Below, one piece after another: positions 10,331 through 22,732 of a DNA stretch of 64,000 nucleotides. This stretch comes from Ehretia macrophylla (Eukaryota > Streptophyta > Magnoliopsida > Boraginales > Ehretiaceae). Position numbers and translations under genes: made by a program. The DNA is taken from the NCBI GenBank assembly GCA_037974665.1, contig CM075782.1, positions 43,018,851 to 43,082,850 on the forward strand, in the 5' to 3' direction. The first letter of the stretch is position 1. Every line of letters starts with the position of its first letter. The notes beneath the pieces are model-generated. The model made no database searches, was not told the DNA's origin, and saw only the letters and a program-made list of their open reading frames with translations.

Positions 10331-10434
10331 CAGCAATATAGAATCAATGAAGTAAAAAGAGTTAAATTCTCTAAAGAAATGTAGGAAACAGAGACAGAGA
10401 CTAATATAGCACACTTAAAGGATGAGAAGCAATA

Positions 10435-12050
10435 TCAGAACTTTTCTTATACAATTAGCATAAAACCAAGGCTTTCAGAAATGACATTGTCAAAACAAAG
10501 ATTCATGTGGCAAATATCTTGGCAAGAAAATAAAAGGCTAAGCAATGAACATTCAGTTTTACTTCTTGAGAAACATAAAAGTGCGACTCCAAAACAATAA
10601 TTACTCTGTCATGATAAGATATACATCATCATTTATCTGACTTGCTGCAATTTTTATGACAAGCCTCTCTATGGTCTCTAATCATGCCTCCCATATAGAA
10701 AAGAAACCCATAAGTTCACTGAAGTGACTGAACCTCGCTTGACCTCCTAAGGAAATGCGAGTCCCCATGGTTGTTAAAATCCCAATGCAGATTGCCAGAT
10801 TGCATACCCAAACCAAGTTGAGCCTTGTTCCGCTAAGTGGGGTCAGCTATATAGATTAAACGATGCCATTTATTTTTGTTGAGAGCTAAATCTTTTTTAA
10901 GTTCTATACGCGCAAAATCAATCCAATTCAAGCATTCGATCCTGTTATCAGAATTCTTACAAGATTGTACAGGATTAAAAGACTCGCATAGGATTGTTGT
11001 TCAAGATCATTGTAGAATCCGTTCAAGATCCTACCATGCTTGAGCAAATTTCACTTCTAAAAGTTTTCTTTCTATGTTTATGTTTTTGCAGGGGTTTCAT
11101 TCCCCAGCATCTACGAAAATATAAGTTTTGAAGAAACTAGGAAATTAGACCAGTAGAAATGTAATTAATTTACCAGCCAAAATGGAATTAAAAAATTGGT
11201 AAAAGTTTTTATAATACTTTATTAATATAATGTATTTTGAAGTTAAAAGATTGGTAAAATGCATATGTTTGGACATGGATGTTGAAATCTCAATTTGATA
11301 GGGAATGCTATCAAGATTTATCATCTCCAAATCAACTTAAGCAATTTTTTAATTTTTGTGGAATCCTATCATCAAACAATCGAACTTTACGATCAATCCT
11401 CCATGGCCCAAAATGCTATATTGTTTTTTGACTTTCTCTTGGGTCAGGTTTTGCAACTAAAGAGTGGCTGAACACTAAGATCAATCACATTTGCGTCCGA
11501 ATCAAAATCCATAAAACACCAAATTCAAAGACTTTCCAGCAAGCTGCATCACAACTTTGAGCTCAATCAACAACCTAGCGGCCCAAACGAAAGCAATTCT
11601 AAAGACTTAGTGACACTTTTAACAAAGAACATATATTTTTCTAGAATTCCCGATAACACAACCTCAAATGGCATTTAACATTTAAAAAAAAAAAAAAAAA
11701 CTACTGGCTGAAAAATCTTCATTGCCTCATCATATTCTTAAAATTCCAAGGGCTAGTCAGAAACAAAATATCAATTACATAAATAAATCCCACAACAAGC
11801 ATAAAAAAATTCATGTTTGTTTGCTAAAAATTAGAAACTCAAATTCGAGAATAATAACTAGAGAAAAAAAAACTTAAAATCGAGACATAATTTTCCCACT
11901 TCCAATTCTAAAGCCCTAATGACACACACACACACATACGTACATGCATTGTATGTCAACCAATTCACATATAGCAACAGAATAAATAAAGCACCAAATT
12001 AAGTTAGAGACACAAAATGTGTGCATTTCACACACACACACACATATACA
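10435..12050. other. Intergenic, A/T-rich, no gene seen
   Basis: No protein or RNA gene was recognised. It holds a fragment of a SINE-like repeat (separate entry), an A run near 11685, and two short CA microsatellites near 11925 and 12030. The second lies close to where similarity to the tandem array begins. Confidence 0.6.
10795..10905 (-). repeat. Truncated SINE-like repeat
   Basis: The phrase GAGCCTTGTTCCGCTAAGTG, followed by GGGTCAGCTATATAGAT, is a diverged copy of the stretch inside the 244-base elements at 20318 and 34642. Only that part is present. Confidence 0.5.
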
Positions 12051-12589
12051 TATTTCTTTTTAAGATGAGGATAATATCTTAAATAAAACCACAATTATCT
12101 ATTATGAAGTAATAAATTTCATGGTGCAATAACGCACTCTAATATATCTTTAAGTTGGTCAAAGGTTAGTTAATAAATGTGATAAGATGACATAAATTCA
12201 AATGTGAGAACTTTGGTCATAAGTCGCTACTCAATCGCTCTACAATCTACCTATTGGCTTCTTTTACTTTTTTTTTTTTCCTGCTTTTTCATTTTTTTCT
12301 TTTACCGAGAATTACAATGTTATGAGATTTGAATTCCCTTCAGTTACCTGCCATAAGATACATGCAAAAATTTACTGTGTTCGGGCCTGGCCTTTTTGCT
12401 ATGTTGGACCTGGCCTATATATAAGGTACTTTTCAGCCTCTGTCCTTTGGACTGATTTGTTGTGTTTAAGCTCTGTCTGAGTATTGGATTCGTGCTATTG
12501 GATTCCTGCTAAGTGAGAACAAAAAAGATCACTCAGCAACAAGTTTAGGGGATATTAAATCCCATTTATTATAATCCAAAAGAGATTGT

Positions 12590-13045
12590 AAAGCTACTAG
12601 AGAAACTGCAATAGTACAACTGCCCAAAAGTTGCTGGAGTGCAAAATTTGTCATCCAATTTGCTCATCTATTTGTCTCCCGCTACATGTGACGCAAACGG
12701 TATCCCTATCGATCTTGCATCATTCTCTTACAGTCCTTAATCAAAGGCCGCAACGGACTATAATATGTAGGTGTTGGGTTGTGCATCATCTCTGCAAAAG
12801 CCTTAGAATTTGATTCAATCTCAATTACTTCCACTCCCATGATAGCAGTACGTCTCTGCCCTTCCCATAGACCAACTAACTCAGATTTCATGTTTGTTGT
12901 AATTGCAAGATTAAAAGCGAACCCCGACATCAAGCTACCATCTTGTTGGCAAAAAAGTCATCCCATTGCCGTCAGACAAGGGTTGTTTTTCACACAACTA
13001 TCGGTATTCAATTTCCACCATCCTGTTGGCGAATTATCCTTTTAT
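12590..13045 (-). pseudogene. RNase H-like domain fragment (LINE or RVT_3 type), copy 1
   Basis: The minus strand reads GWWKLNTDSCVKNNP, a stop, then GSLMSGFAFNLAITTNMKSE, LVGLWEGQRRTAIMGVEVIE, IESNSKAFAEMM and, after further stops, degraded words of the family's C-terminal YREANRCAD-type motif. This is the order of the plant RNase H-like domain (RVT_3) found in non-LTR retrotransposons and related cellular proteins, with the first Asp in LNTDS and the second in the IESNSKA region, where family members usually have ESDSKA. At least four stops are present. A second copy lies at 40375-40830 and keeps the more usual IESDSKALVEIM. Confidence 0.75.
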
Positions 13046-14129
13046 TGGCCTAGGTAAATTTGAACCCAATTATTTGAGAAACTTTTTATATTTATTTTTT
13101 GTTTTTTATATTTTTTATGAAAAGGAATTCACCAAAGTATAATCATATTAGATTTATTTTAAAACTACAAATCTCGTGATGCTGCGACGGATTATAATGC
13201 ATACTCCAAGTTAATCAAATGTCAGGTAATATTTGTAATAGAATGATATACATTTGAACTTGGACATTTGACCACAATAAATCACTACGTAATCACTTCA
13301 TCCAAACTTTAAGAGTGAAAAATAAAATGCCTTTTATTAGCAAAAAAATGATTGGTGCCAACATTTCATCAAAAGGAATACACTTATTCTAACTTTGAAC
13401 CCTCAAATGTTTTTAGGGGACAATACTTTGGATGCTCCATCTATCAGCTTAACATATGTTGACCACAATTACTTTTGTCAAATATATTATCGCAATTATT
13501 AATGTTAAACATGTATTCAAATTTAAGTATATTTTTCTTTTCCTTGTTTCTTTTTCTTTTTCCTTTATCATTTTCCTTTTGATTTCTTTTACTTTTTCTT
13601 TTTTCCCCTTCCTTTCCTTCTTTAGGATATTAATTTATCACTTCATCTAAAATATACGTCGTTAGATAGATTTATTATGTTAAACATAGCAGTTGTTTGC
13701 CACTTCTCCTTTTTTTTCTTTCTTCAAATTAATCTTACATTGACAAATATTGACTACTTCATATTTTTGTTAGCAAGTGTCCTAATCGTTTAGCAAGAAA
13801 ATCAGATATTTAGAAGAATTATAATTTCAAATGCACCCATAAATAATTTTCTATAATATTTCTTTACCAATTCTTGACAATAAAAACTTATTCATGCGAC
13901 TACAATGCATTATTTCTATAACCATGATGAGTATTGGATTTAGATCGTCTCACATCATATAACTTTACAGGAGAGACTAAACGGTAACTTTACTGTAACT
14001 ATATAGATCCAAACTATTGCCATTGAATCTCTACATAGACATATCATCACCTTTAATTTTTTTTATAATGTTATAATAATATGAGAGGATCTAAATCTGA
14101 TGATGAATATTACTGCTACAACAAATGGC

Positions 14130-16328
14130 TCAATCACTTGAGCATTCAGGCTGTTGTGGTGAGTTCTTTGCACAATAATCATAAGTCATGTATGTCTTCC
14201 TTGTAAATTCCAATTGTTGTTTCAGAAACGGACTCAGTTCCCAATAATTTTCCTTATTCCAAAAGTACTCAAAAGAGGAACAATTAATGGTGTTTTGGTA
14301 CGCACAGCCAGTTATGTTGAAATCTTGATAGTGTGCTATAAATGGTGCATGAGACCAATCAACCTTTCCTGCCCATTCACTCCTCCATATACTTGCCTCT
14401 ATTCTCATAGGCTTTGTTGGGTAATTCACTCCTAGTGCACTCTTGTTCTTGAACATTGTTATGGGAATTTCATCCACGAAAAAACTAAAAGAGGGCAATC
14501 AAATAAGTTATTACATGCAAAGGAGGAGTTCAGGGTACGAAACTCTGGTTGTATACGATTACAATATTGAAGCTCCTTTATAACACTCTGAACAAAAAAT
14601 TAAAAAACATTGAAATAGGTGTTGCAATGATTTTTCAGCCATGGTAGAAATCAAAACTGTTTCCAAAGGTTTGAAGGGATAAATTTTTTTTTTTATTATT
14701 TTTTTGTTGATAATTACTCATGAGATTACTTTTTAACAACTAATTTTTGTAGTTTAATTGCAACGGTTTTTAAATCCATTGCTTGTTGTTCACAAAAAAT
14801 CATCGAAACAACATTTGAAAAAGGATCATATCCAAAGCTAAGGTTTTTATCATTTTGTAATAATTTTAAATGTTTCACCAGATAAAAAATGTGATAATTG
14901 GAGTTCAAGAAGTTATTAAGTATATAAAGGACAACTCATGCACAAGACTCCCTTTATATGTGGGGTTCATAAAGGGTAATTGATATAGGAAACTATAACA
15001 TAAAATTATAACGATTACCATATGGGAAGAGAAGAAATAATTAGAAAGGCAGAACATTAACTATATCCTTACACTATTTGGTGTTGGTTCCAGAGAATGG
15101 TGTAAGAGTGGAAATCTTCTGAAGGATCAAACCAGAGTTGAAATCTTTGTTCTCTATGGCCATCATCATTAGCAAACATATTTGTTTGTAAAACGCCCTT
15201 TGTTCCAATGAACTCAAAATCAAGCTCATCATGTAATCTTTCATCCTGCTCACCTTTAGCAGACGTCAATTGTATAGTAATACAAAAAGAGTTAACTATA
15301 AGGAAAAATCTTCCAAACGACCTAATCGTTGATCAAGTGGTGATGTAAGAGGCAGTTGTGGAATTAGGATTTCATGGTTAGTTAGGCACTATTATATAGT
15401 GAAAGAAAGCCCTCAACTAAAATCTAATATATCCAATGAGTTTTATTTCTTTAATAAAAAAAGATTTATTTTTTCTAAATAAAGGTATGCATAGAAAAAC
15501 GTGACTTTACCACAGAAGTGCATGCCCTTGCATTTGTGAGGCTTATGGGCGCCTCTCAACCAAATCAATCCCGCTAATTGCTCAAAATAGCAACCCTTAC
15601 TCTAATTGTTCACCAATTATAGTTGAAGAGTATAGAGATAATGATCAAATAAATCATGTAAAAGTTCAAAGGCAATGTTATTACAAAGAAGCTTGTAATT
15701 ATTCCTTATGTTGTTTTGTTTGGGATCTTCATCCCGATATGAAATAATCCAGATCCAAACTCCGATTTGGACCTAAAGCCAGACCCTGCGTTATTGCAAA
15801 CATCACTAATAATGTTATAAAAAATTGTGTTTTATTCAAAATTGTATGCAGACACTAGAAAAAAAAATACTAATATTATACCCGAACAAAATTCTAGATT
15901 CATCCCTAAATTTATCCCCTTATGATTTAATAGATTGCAACTCATTCCCTTTTTGTGTTCAGTAACAGTGGGAAGTCTTCAGTCACATTCTTATAAATTA
16001 TAAGGGTTATAAGATTATTACGATACAAACGAATTTGATTTGTAATTTTGACGAAGTACAGGGAGATTTTTAGGCTTAGTTGGCATTCATGCAAGCATTC
16101 ATAAATCTACATGAACAAAGAAAAAGAAGGAAATGTTTTTCAAGTGTTAACAATAACCTGAAGAATTATCCATCAAAAGTTGTACTTCAAATCCTTCGTT
16201 AACTAGCAAAAAATGATTTAACCCCCATAGAGGAAAATAGTTCTTGTTGAAATTATTTTCAATTTCATTTGCACAGATGAGGATAACACTGAGAAAAATG
16301 CTTAAATATTGAGGAAAAAGGGAGCCAT
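14130..16328 (-). pseudogene. Xyloglucan endotransglucosylase/hydrolase (XTH) pseudogene, copy 1
   Basis: Four exons of a GH16 XTH, a wall enzyme that cuts and rejoins xyloglucan. Exon 1 (16328-16158) has a signal peptide and NHFLLVNEGFEVQLLMDNSS. Exon 2 (15785-15685) has SGFRSKSEFGSGLFHIGMKI. Exon 3 (15269-15073) has the catalytic [10 protein letters not shown], with nucleophile and acid/base Glu present, and [20 protein letters not shown]. Exon 4 (14484-14130) has PTKPMRIEASIW and the XET_C end KTYMTYDYC. Exon phases agree throughout. Lesions: a one-base loss shifts the signal peptide after MAPFFLNI, exon 2 has a TAA at 15708-15706 where copies 2 and 3 have GAA, and the exon 3 acceptor is AA instead of AG (15271-15270). 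The N-glycosylation site usual after the catalytic motif is missing. Confidence 0.9.
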
Positions 16329-18424
16329 ATAGAGAGAAATAAAACAAACAATTTAACAAGTTAAATTAATTGATGCATTGCTCTTTGTTTCTTGCTCTCT
16401 CATTATATATATTTTTTCGTAACATTATTAATCAATTGATAATAGTAACGTTATTAATCAACTGACCATTATAATTTATGGCAAGTTTATTGAAGAAATT
16501 CAATGCAGATTTTAGCAATTAACTTTATAAAGATGAATAATGAAATTATATATGTAAATTACCATGATATTTTACGGTTTTGGTTATTCTTGAAATTTGA
16601 TTATATTGGTTTCAATTTTATACTGTATGGCACTCAATGCAAAAGTTGACTATGCTTTCTCTTTATCGGCTTATGTTAGATTTCACAAATCATAGCGTTG
16701 AACTCAATAGGTAAATTTATAAATTCCTCTATAACATCTTAAATTTTTGATGAGGTTGTCATTTAATATGGTTTCAGAATCCATGTTAATAAATTATTTT
16801 GGGTTCAAGTCTCAACGTCATCTATTTGAAAATATTAAAATTATACACATAAAAGGCTAAAAACGAACATGCGTACATGTACGAGAATATATTGAGGATA
16901 ATAAATAAATATAATAAAATACTACCAAAATCTTGAGCAATCAATCTACTACCAAAGTCTTAAGCAAATAATTACCTGGATTTGGTCGATGCAATTGGAA
17001 TGCAGTTATTGAATCGTTAATCACGGTGATCATTACAGTTATCAATTATATATCTAATTATATTAATTAACTATAATTATCATACCGTTTGGAACAAATA
17101 AATTTCATAAAATTTTGCAGAATTCATTTATAAATTTAATTTTTGGTGTTTGTAAGCACCTTTTTAAAAAATTAAAAATTAAAAATTAAAAATCCTGGAT
17201 TTGCTCAATCTTTACCCAAATGTTTGCTCAAGAACTGAAATTTGTAATTCCAAGCTACCAAATTAGTTGCTCATTTTAAAGCCTAAATTGCCCTCTAAGT
17301 TTTATTTCCTTTTTTATTATTCTTTTTCTTTCGTTTTCATTCCCTATATATTTAATTCTTCCTATTCTTCTTGCAAAATTCTTTACAGAAATTTCTTTTC
17401 CATTTCTTAACCCAAGTTTCTTTTTTGTCTTCAAATTAGAAGCTCAAATCATGAGTTATTTATTTATCCATCCTTGTTTTCAGATAATTTTAACATACTT
17501 TACTATCTAACTTAATTACAAATTATTTATTCTTGTTATGTATTCATCAATACTAATTAATTAAGTTTAATCTTAAATTAATCCTATTGATCAAATACAT
17601 ATTTGTGTCAAAATTTCAAAAGTAGAGCTTCAAAATATAAGGATGGAAAATGAATATCTACAATAAATATACTTACAAATCACAAAACTAACTTAGTATT
17701 GATTTACAGTTCCAAATAAGAGAATTCATTTGTAAATACAAATTCTCATACCACAAATACTTCCAAACACTCGGGTTTGTTATACATTACTTTCAGCTTC
17801 TATATTCAAATCAGGGAAGATTACAAATCATCTTATATAACTTTTTTCTAGTCAAGAAATTAACTTAATTAGAGAAGAAGAAATATACAAAAAACTCCAT
17901 TTTCCTAGCTATGGTATAGGTTGTCAAATAGTTGACATTCATGAGAAAGTTGTCAAACTAATAAGCTTTCTTTGCACTTTTTATTCGTATTTAGCATATG
18001 AATTTATTCGAGCAATAGGACGGCACATATGGCAAGTGATTTTGATCCTCAATAGCTAGAGAGTTTGCATTCAAAACGTGAGTTTAGGATAAAATGTTTA
18101 ACTTGTGTAGTTCCAAACGTGATTTTTAACAATTATATGTACAACTTTTGGCCAAAGATTATTTCAACACATCTATCTCCTCAAAATAATCTCATTATAC
18201 ATTTATCATTCTTAATGATGAACAAAATATAAAATGAAAATTTATACGTTATTTCACTTTTTGAAATCTTTTTTCTTTTTCATTTGAATGAGGCTTAGCC
18301 AATCTCTGAGGAAAGAAATATACTAGCTAGTGTGAGTAGCCATATTGGCTATTTGACAATTATCTTGGGGAATGTTTTACATCTCTTGTATTTCTCCAAA
18401 AAAGCGAGAAGAGCACTAAGGTAG
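16329..18424. other. Array spacer C, copy 1
   Basis: A/T-rich DNA upstream of XTH1, shared with 30894-32992 and 60435-62493 with small indels. Open frames are short and not conserved between copies, and no gene was recognised. Because all three copies keep it, it should include what was once the XTH promoter. Confidence 0.65.
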
Positions 18425-19205
18425 CGATTGATACATTGGAATGGATTTGGACAGGAATGAATGAGCCAATGAATGGAATGAAATTGAGAATGGAATGAAC
18501 TTGGGAATAAAAATGACATGTTTGGTATGCTCTAGGAATTAAGAATAGTAATGTGAATGATTTGTATAATATGATATAATTGTCCTTTTATTATTGTAGT
18601 ATTAAAAATAAGAATAAATATAAACATAACCGTAAACAATATAAACATAAATAATAATAATAACTACAACAACAACAGTAAATAATAATAATAAAAATAA
18701 TAATTATTATTAATAACAAAATAAAAATAAAAATAAAAAATAAAAAAATAATAATAAAAATAACAACAACATCAACAATAAATAATAATAGTAAAAATAA
18801 AAATAAAAATTATTATTAATAACAAAATAAAAATAAAAATAATAATAATAATAACAATAATAATAACTAAAACAATAAATTTTATTATTTTTTTTATTAT
18901 TATTATTATTAAATTGGTATTATAATTATTTTTATTTTCTTTTTTATTTTTATCATTATTTTTTTTTCGTTTTTATTTTTATCATTATTATATTACTTTA
19001 TTATTATTATGTGTATTTTATTATTATTATTTTAATCACTATTATTATTTTTTATTTTTTATTATTCTATTTATTATTATTATCATTTTTATTTTTATTA
19101 TTATTATCATTTTTATTTTTATTTTTATTTTCATTATAATTCTCATAATAATAATTATTAAGGGTATAGTAGTCAAGGTTATTTCCAAACACATATGAAT
19201 GAGTA
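18425..19205. mobile_element. Unit-1-specific replacement, AAT/ATT-rich fold-back sequence
   Basis: Units 2 and 3 have an unrelated stretch here of about 540 bases in unit 2. Copy 1 instead has a GGAATG-rich start with TGTTTGGTATG, then about 280 bases of AAT/AAAT/AAC triplets facing about 280 bases of ATT/TTTA triplets, and an end with CCAAACACATATGAATGAG. The halves are complementary enough to fold back, suggesting a MITE inserted with loss of neighbouring DNA. Confidence 0.5.
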
Positions 19206-20302
19206 GTTCAAATTAAATTCCGGTAGAACTAGCTACCTCCCTCCAATTGTTATGATAAAGAAAAACTCTTACCAAATTCAGTATCGTCATAAAGCACAAT
19301 TGTTCACTAACATCACATATATATTACTTATAAAGATAGATAATAATAATAACGGCTCCGGATACTATTAACCATAGAAAGATTAAAATAAAAAAAAGAA
19401 TGCATCGTCATCCATATGAGCAATCAATAATGCCATTATTGATTGCTCAACAATGTAGATAAAATATGTTTTTTTTTCCTTTCTTTTATGATGTGGGAAC
19501 CCATCTGCACAATTCGATTACTGGATGCAGCCTGACCACTAACTGATAAATTTTTGAGTGCAGCGGTATATTCTCACACATTTACTAGATCAGATAAGGA
19601 CATAATTTCAGAATAATGAGAGTATCGAACTCACAACCTCACTTGAACGATTTCACTTTACTATCGTTGGATTATGTTCGGGTGCAATGTAGATAAATAT
19701 GTTGTCATTGAACTTGAAACCTTAAGTGGATTATGGCCTTGAAAACGAAATAGTAAACACACGAACTCAAATCATGATTTGCATGACGATTGAATGATTG
19801 ATATTATCTTATTTTAAGTACATATCGGAAGTTTGCGAGACAAAAAGAAGTTCCACAATGCTACAAAATCCTGCAAATGAGTGCAAAATCATCTAGGCAA
19901 CAAACAAAGAGGTGCTTCACAATAAGTACTTTGCAACGAAGATTAGTCACAATCTTGTTTTAATATGGTAAGGAAATTTGCATGGACAAGTGATCATCAA
20001 GAGAATTATTATCACACCCTTTTCACATGTGACACCTGATCGATTAACATGGTTAAATGCACAATTAGTCGTATAAAAGTCAACACCTGAAATAAGAATG
20101 AGTCACAGTGAAAGAATAACATTAGACCAAGACTTAGTACATAAATGAATATTATTAGACTAAGGCTTAGGTTTGATATATACCATATTAGTAAATATGT
20201 GGTTTTCTCATGAAATTAATTAATATTAAATGAAATAGCCTAAAAACTTTAATGCTAGTTTTGTTAGAATTATTACACTTAATAAATTCTTATTAATCTC
20301 AA
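19206..20302. other. Array spacer D, copy 1, with a possible tRNA-derived repeat
   Basis: Matches 33537-34626. No gene. On the minus strand around 19690-19490 the words CGATAGTAAAGTGA and GGTTGTGAGTTCGATACTCT resemble the A and B boxes of a tRNA-derived SINE. This is only suggestive. Confidence 0.4.
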
Positions 20303-20317
20303 TTTTGATGATAACAA

Positions 20318-20561
20318 GCCAAACCAAACCAAATTAAGCCTTGTCCTACTCGGTGGGATCGGCTATATGGATCTTGTGACGCTATGCGTTCCTGTCGAGA
20401 GTCATCTCACGCCCCAACAATAATTTCATTTTGTCACAAATCCATGTGAAAGATTCGACATGTTTTACATTGGATGTTGATTGCCTAATGCAACCCTTCT
20501 CCTTTATTCGGGTTTGGGACCGATAGTACCAGGGGGAGACCCCTAACACAGGCAGAGTTAG
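20318..20561 (-). mobile_element. SINE-like element, 244 bases, copy 1
   Basis: Bounded by a perfect 15-base direct repeat TTTTGATGATAACAA (20303-20317 and 20562-20576), the length expected of a LINE-mobilised target duplication. On the minus strand it contains GGTCCCAAACCCG, which resembles a pol III B box, and it ends in a T/G-rich TTTGGTTTGGTTTGG tail. The dispersed plant word GGGATCGGCTATATGGATCT lies inside. The same insertion is in unit 2, so it predates the duplication. Confidence 0.65.
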
Positions 20562-20749
20562 TTTTGATGATAACAAATAAAAAATTTAATATGATTTTGT
20601 TTAGTGTCAAAATTAAACAAATTAAATGTTGGAAGAAATAAAATGAAGTTTTTATAAATGATGTTACTGCAGCAACACGGGAACTGTAGCAAATGGGTAC
20701 GGTAACAACTTGATTACTATACTGTTTTTGAAAATTTAAAATCGGGTAT

Positions 20750-21075
20750 TGTATCATTCGAGAGATTTTGAAAATTGCAAGTAATGTTTGGCACTGTAGA
20801 GAATTTGAAATTTTGAGTTACTATTTTGTATTGTAGGAGTTTGAAAATTTCGGTTACTATTGTGTACTGTAGAAAATCTGAAATTTTGAGTTATTGTTTG
20901 TGACTGTAAATTTGAAAATTTTGGTACTGTAGAAAAATTTGAGTTACTGTTTGGTACTGTAGAAGATTTGAAAATTTCAGTCACTGTTGGGTATTGTAAA
21001 AAATTTGAAAATTTGAATTATTATTTATCACTGTAGAAAATTTGAAAATTTTTATTTCTATTTGATAGTGTAAAA
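20750..21075. repeat. Diverged ~37-40-base minisatellite, copy 1
   Basis: About eight units built on the phrases ACTGTAGAAAATTTGAAAATTT and GAGTTACTGTTTGGT. Unit 2 has the same array at 35090-35480 with extra units. An open frame on the minus strand is Asn/Ser/Phe low complexity only. Confidence 0.75.
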
Positions 21076-21406
21076 AAGTCTAAAAATCCACCCTCTTTAA
21101 ATTAAATGTCAGGACCTAACAAGTTTTGAATGTTTTATTTTATTCACGTGTGACAATTAAATACTCCAACTAATCGAATTCTTTTTTGAGTAAATATCAC
21201 ATTACCTTTTATGATATGTAAAAATATCACTCTACCTTTATGTGTTAATAAAACTCCAAAAAAATCTCATATATTATTAAAAAGTTTTAACACTACCTCC
21301 TTCATATTTCTTTTAAATTATTAAATAACATTTTTATCATTTTATAATACATATAATTTTTTTTCCTTAGTTGAATTCTGCTGTAGTGGCTTGGTCAACT
21401 TTGTTT

Positions 21407-22732
21407 GGGGAAACTATTAAAAACGCTAAAGTGTACCAAAACGTCTAGACAGATGTGCCTTATTTTTTTTTTTAATATAATATATATTGTATAATGACTA
21501 AACTAACCCCTCAATTGAAAGATGATGAGCACGGATAATAGTCTACTTTACCCTCAAAGTAAAATTACATTGTTGACCTTTTCATGTTTTACGAGAACAA
21601 TACCAAAGCAAGCAACAATCAAATCAACGTCTTTCACACCTGTAAAAGAACTGTTCATCTTCTCCGCAACAACTATCACAAACGATTTAGAAAAAAAAAA
21701 AAACTATCACAAAGGCCTCTCATCTCTCTAATCTTCTAATACTTACAAAAAAATAAACTCCTAATACTTACAAAAAAAATTAAATACAACTTTTTTCTAT
21801 CTAAAAACTAACCTGATATTCTTTCCTTCTTCTTCCTTTCTCTTTGACTAAACTGGCTATTACAATTCATGAATTTTAATTGGATAATTACGCATTATAA
21901 TATTTGTCTCCGGATATTGAACCTGAAACAACAAATAAACATACCACATGTATTATTCTTTACAAACCATTTCATATTTCAGACACATAAAAATTTCATT
22001 TGCATTTAACACAATTTAATTTGATGTGATGTTTATCTAGTGGTGGTAGTTATATTTGAAATTTAATTTGATTGAACATTACGCATTGTAATGCTTGTCT
22101 ACGGATATTGAAATTTAAACAACAGATAAACATGCCCCATATACTATTCATTACAAACCATTTCATATTTATAATGCATTAAAATTTCTTTTTGCATTTA
22201 ACACAATTTAATTTGATTTGATGTTTGTATAATGGTAGTAGTTACGTTAAAATTTTATTGGACTAGACAATTACGCATTATAATAATTTTCTACGGATAT
22301 TGAAACTTAAGCAACAGATAAACATAACACATATACAAAAAATTACTAACCATTTCAGACTTAAACTTTGGGCGGGATTATTTTATGTTGGAGGGAAATT
22401 GACTTTGGTTGCATTTAATGTTGCAGAGGGCTACTTTAGTCTTTTGAGACTTATTTTGTCTTTATGCACATTAGTATTCAGTCCATTTTAGTAATTATGC
22501 ATAGTTAGTTGGCGGTAGAATGGTAAAAACGTCCAATTCTAATAATGACACCAAATCAATTCAATGGGTCCTACCGCAATTTCATAAATTCTGCATTTAT
22601 AAGACAAAGGGTAATTCGGTAAAGTCACATTTAATGAGAGCTTTCCAATGTCAACCACTACATCCACGTGGCACGCATTTATTGGATCATTGCATGACTA
22701 ACCTACACTTTAACGTTTTTAATAGTTTCCCC
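21407..22732. mobile_element. 1.3-kb non-autonomous TIR DNA transposon
   Basis: Absent from unit 2, where the flanks join directly (CAACTTTGTACATCG at 35789-35803). It begins GGGGAAACTATTAAAAACGC and ends with the inverse, giving a 29-base terminal inverted repeat with one mismatch. A short direct TTTGT lies at both sides. There is no transposase frame. The interior holds a 191-base tandem repeat. The superfamily is not certain from these ends. Confidence 0.82.
21887..22370. repeat. 191-base tandem repeat inside the TIR element
   Basis: The word ATTACGCATT starts at 21887, 22078 and 22270 (spacing 191 and 192), each followed by CGGATATTGAA, AACAACAGATAAACAT-like and, in the first two, CACAATTTAATTTGAT phrases. 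About 2.5 copies. Confidence 0.85.

Noticed and set aside
13456-13650. Phe/Ile-rich plus-strand frame resembling a membrane peptide
   Set aside because: A T-rich simple sequence, not kept in the unit 3 copy at 57660-57840.
14214-14435. Plus-strand 73-codon frame repeated in all three XTH loci
   Set aside because: It is conserved only because it lies opposite XTH exon 4; no independent signal.
15273-16157. Idea that XTH exon 2 is missing from all copies
   Set aside because: On a second reading the exon was found at 15785-15685 (and 30364-30264, 59889 onward) with correct phase and splice sites.
19490-19690. Possible tRNA gene from TTCGA-type box words
   Set aside because: No cloverleaf can be folded with an anticodon arm; at most an old tRNA-derived SINE.
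20382-20757. Two minus-strand frames across the SINE-like element, also present at 34673-35081
   Set aside because: They span the SINE border and the target duplication and differ between copies; no domain.
20754-20984. Asn/Ser/Phe-rich minus-strand frame
   Set aside because: It is a translation of the minisatellite, and the frame is not kept in the unit 2 copy.
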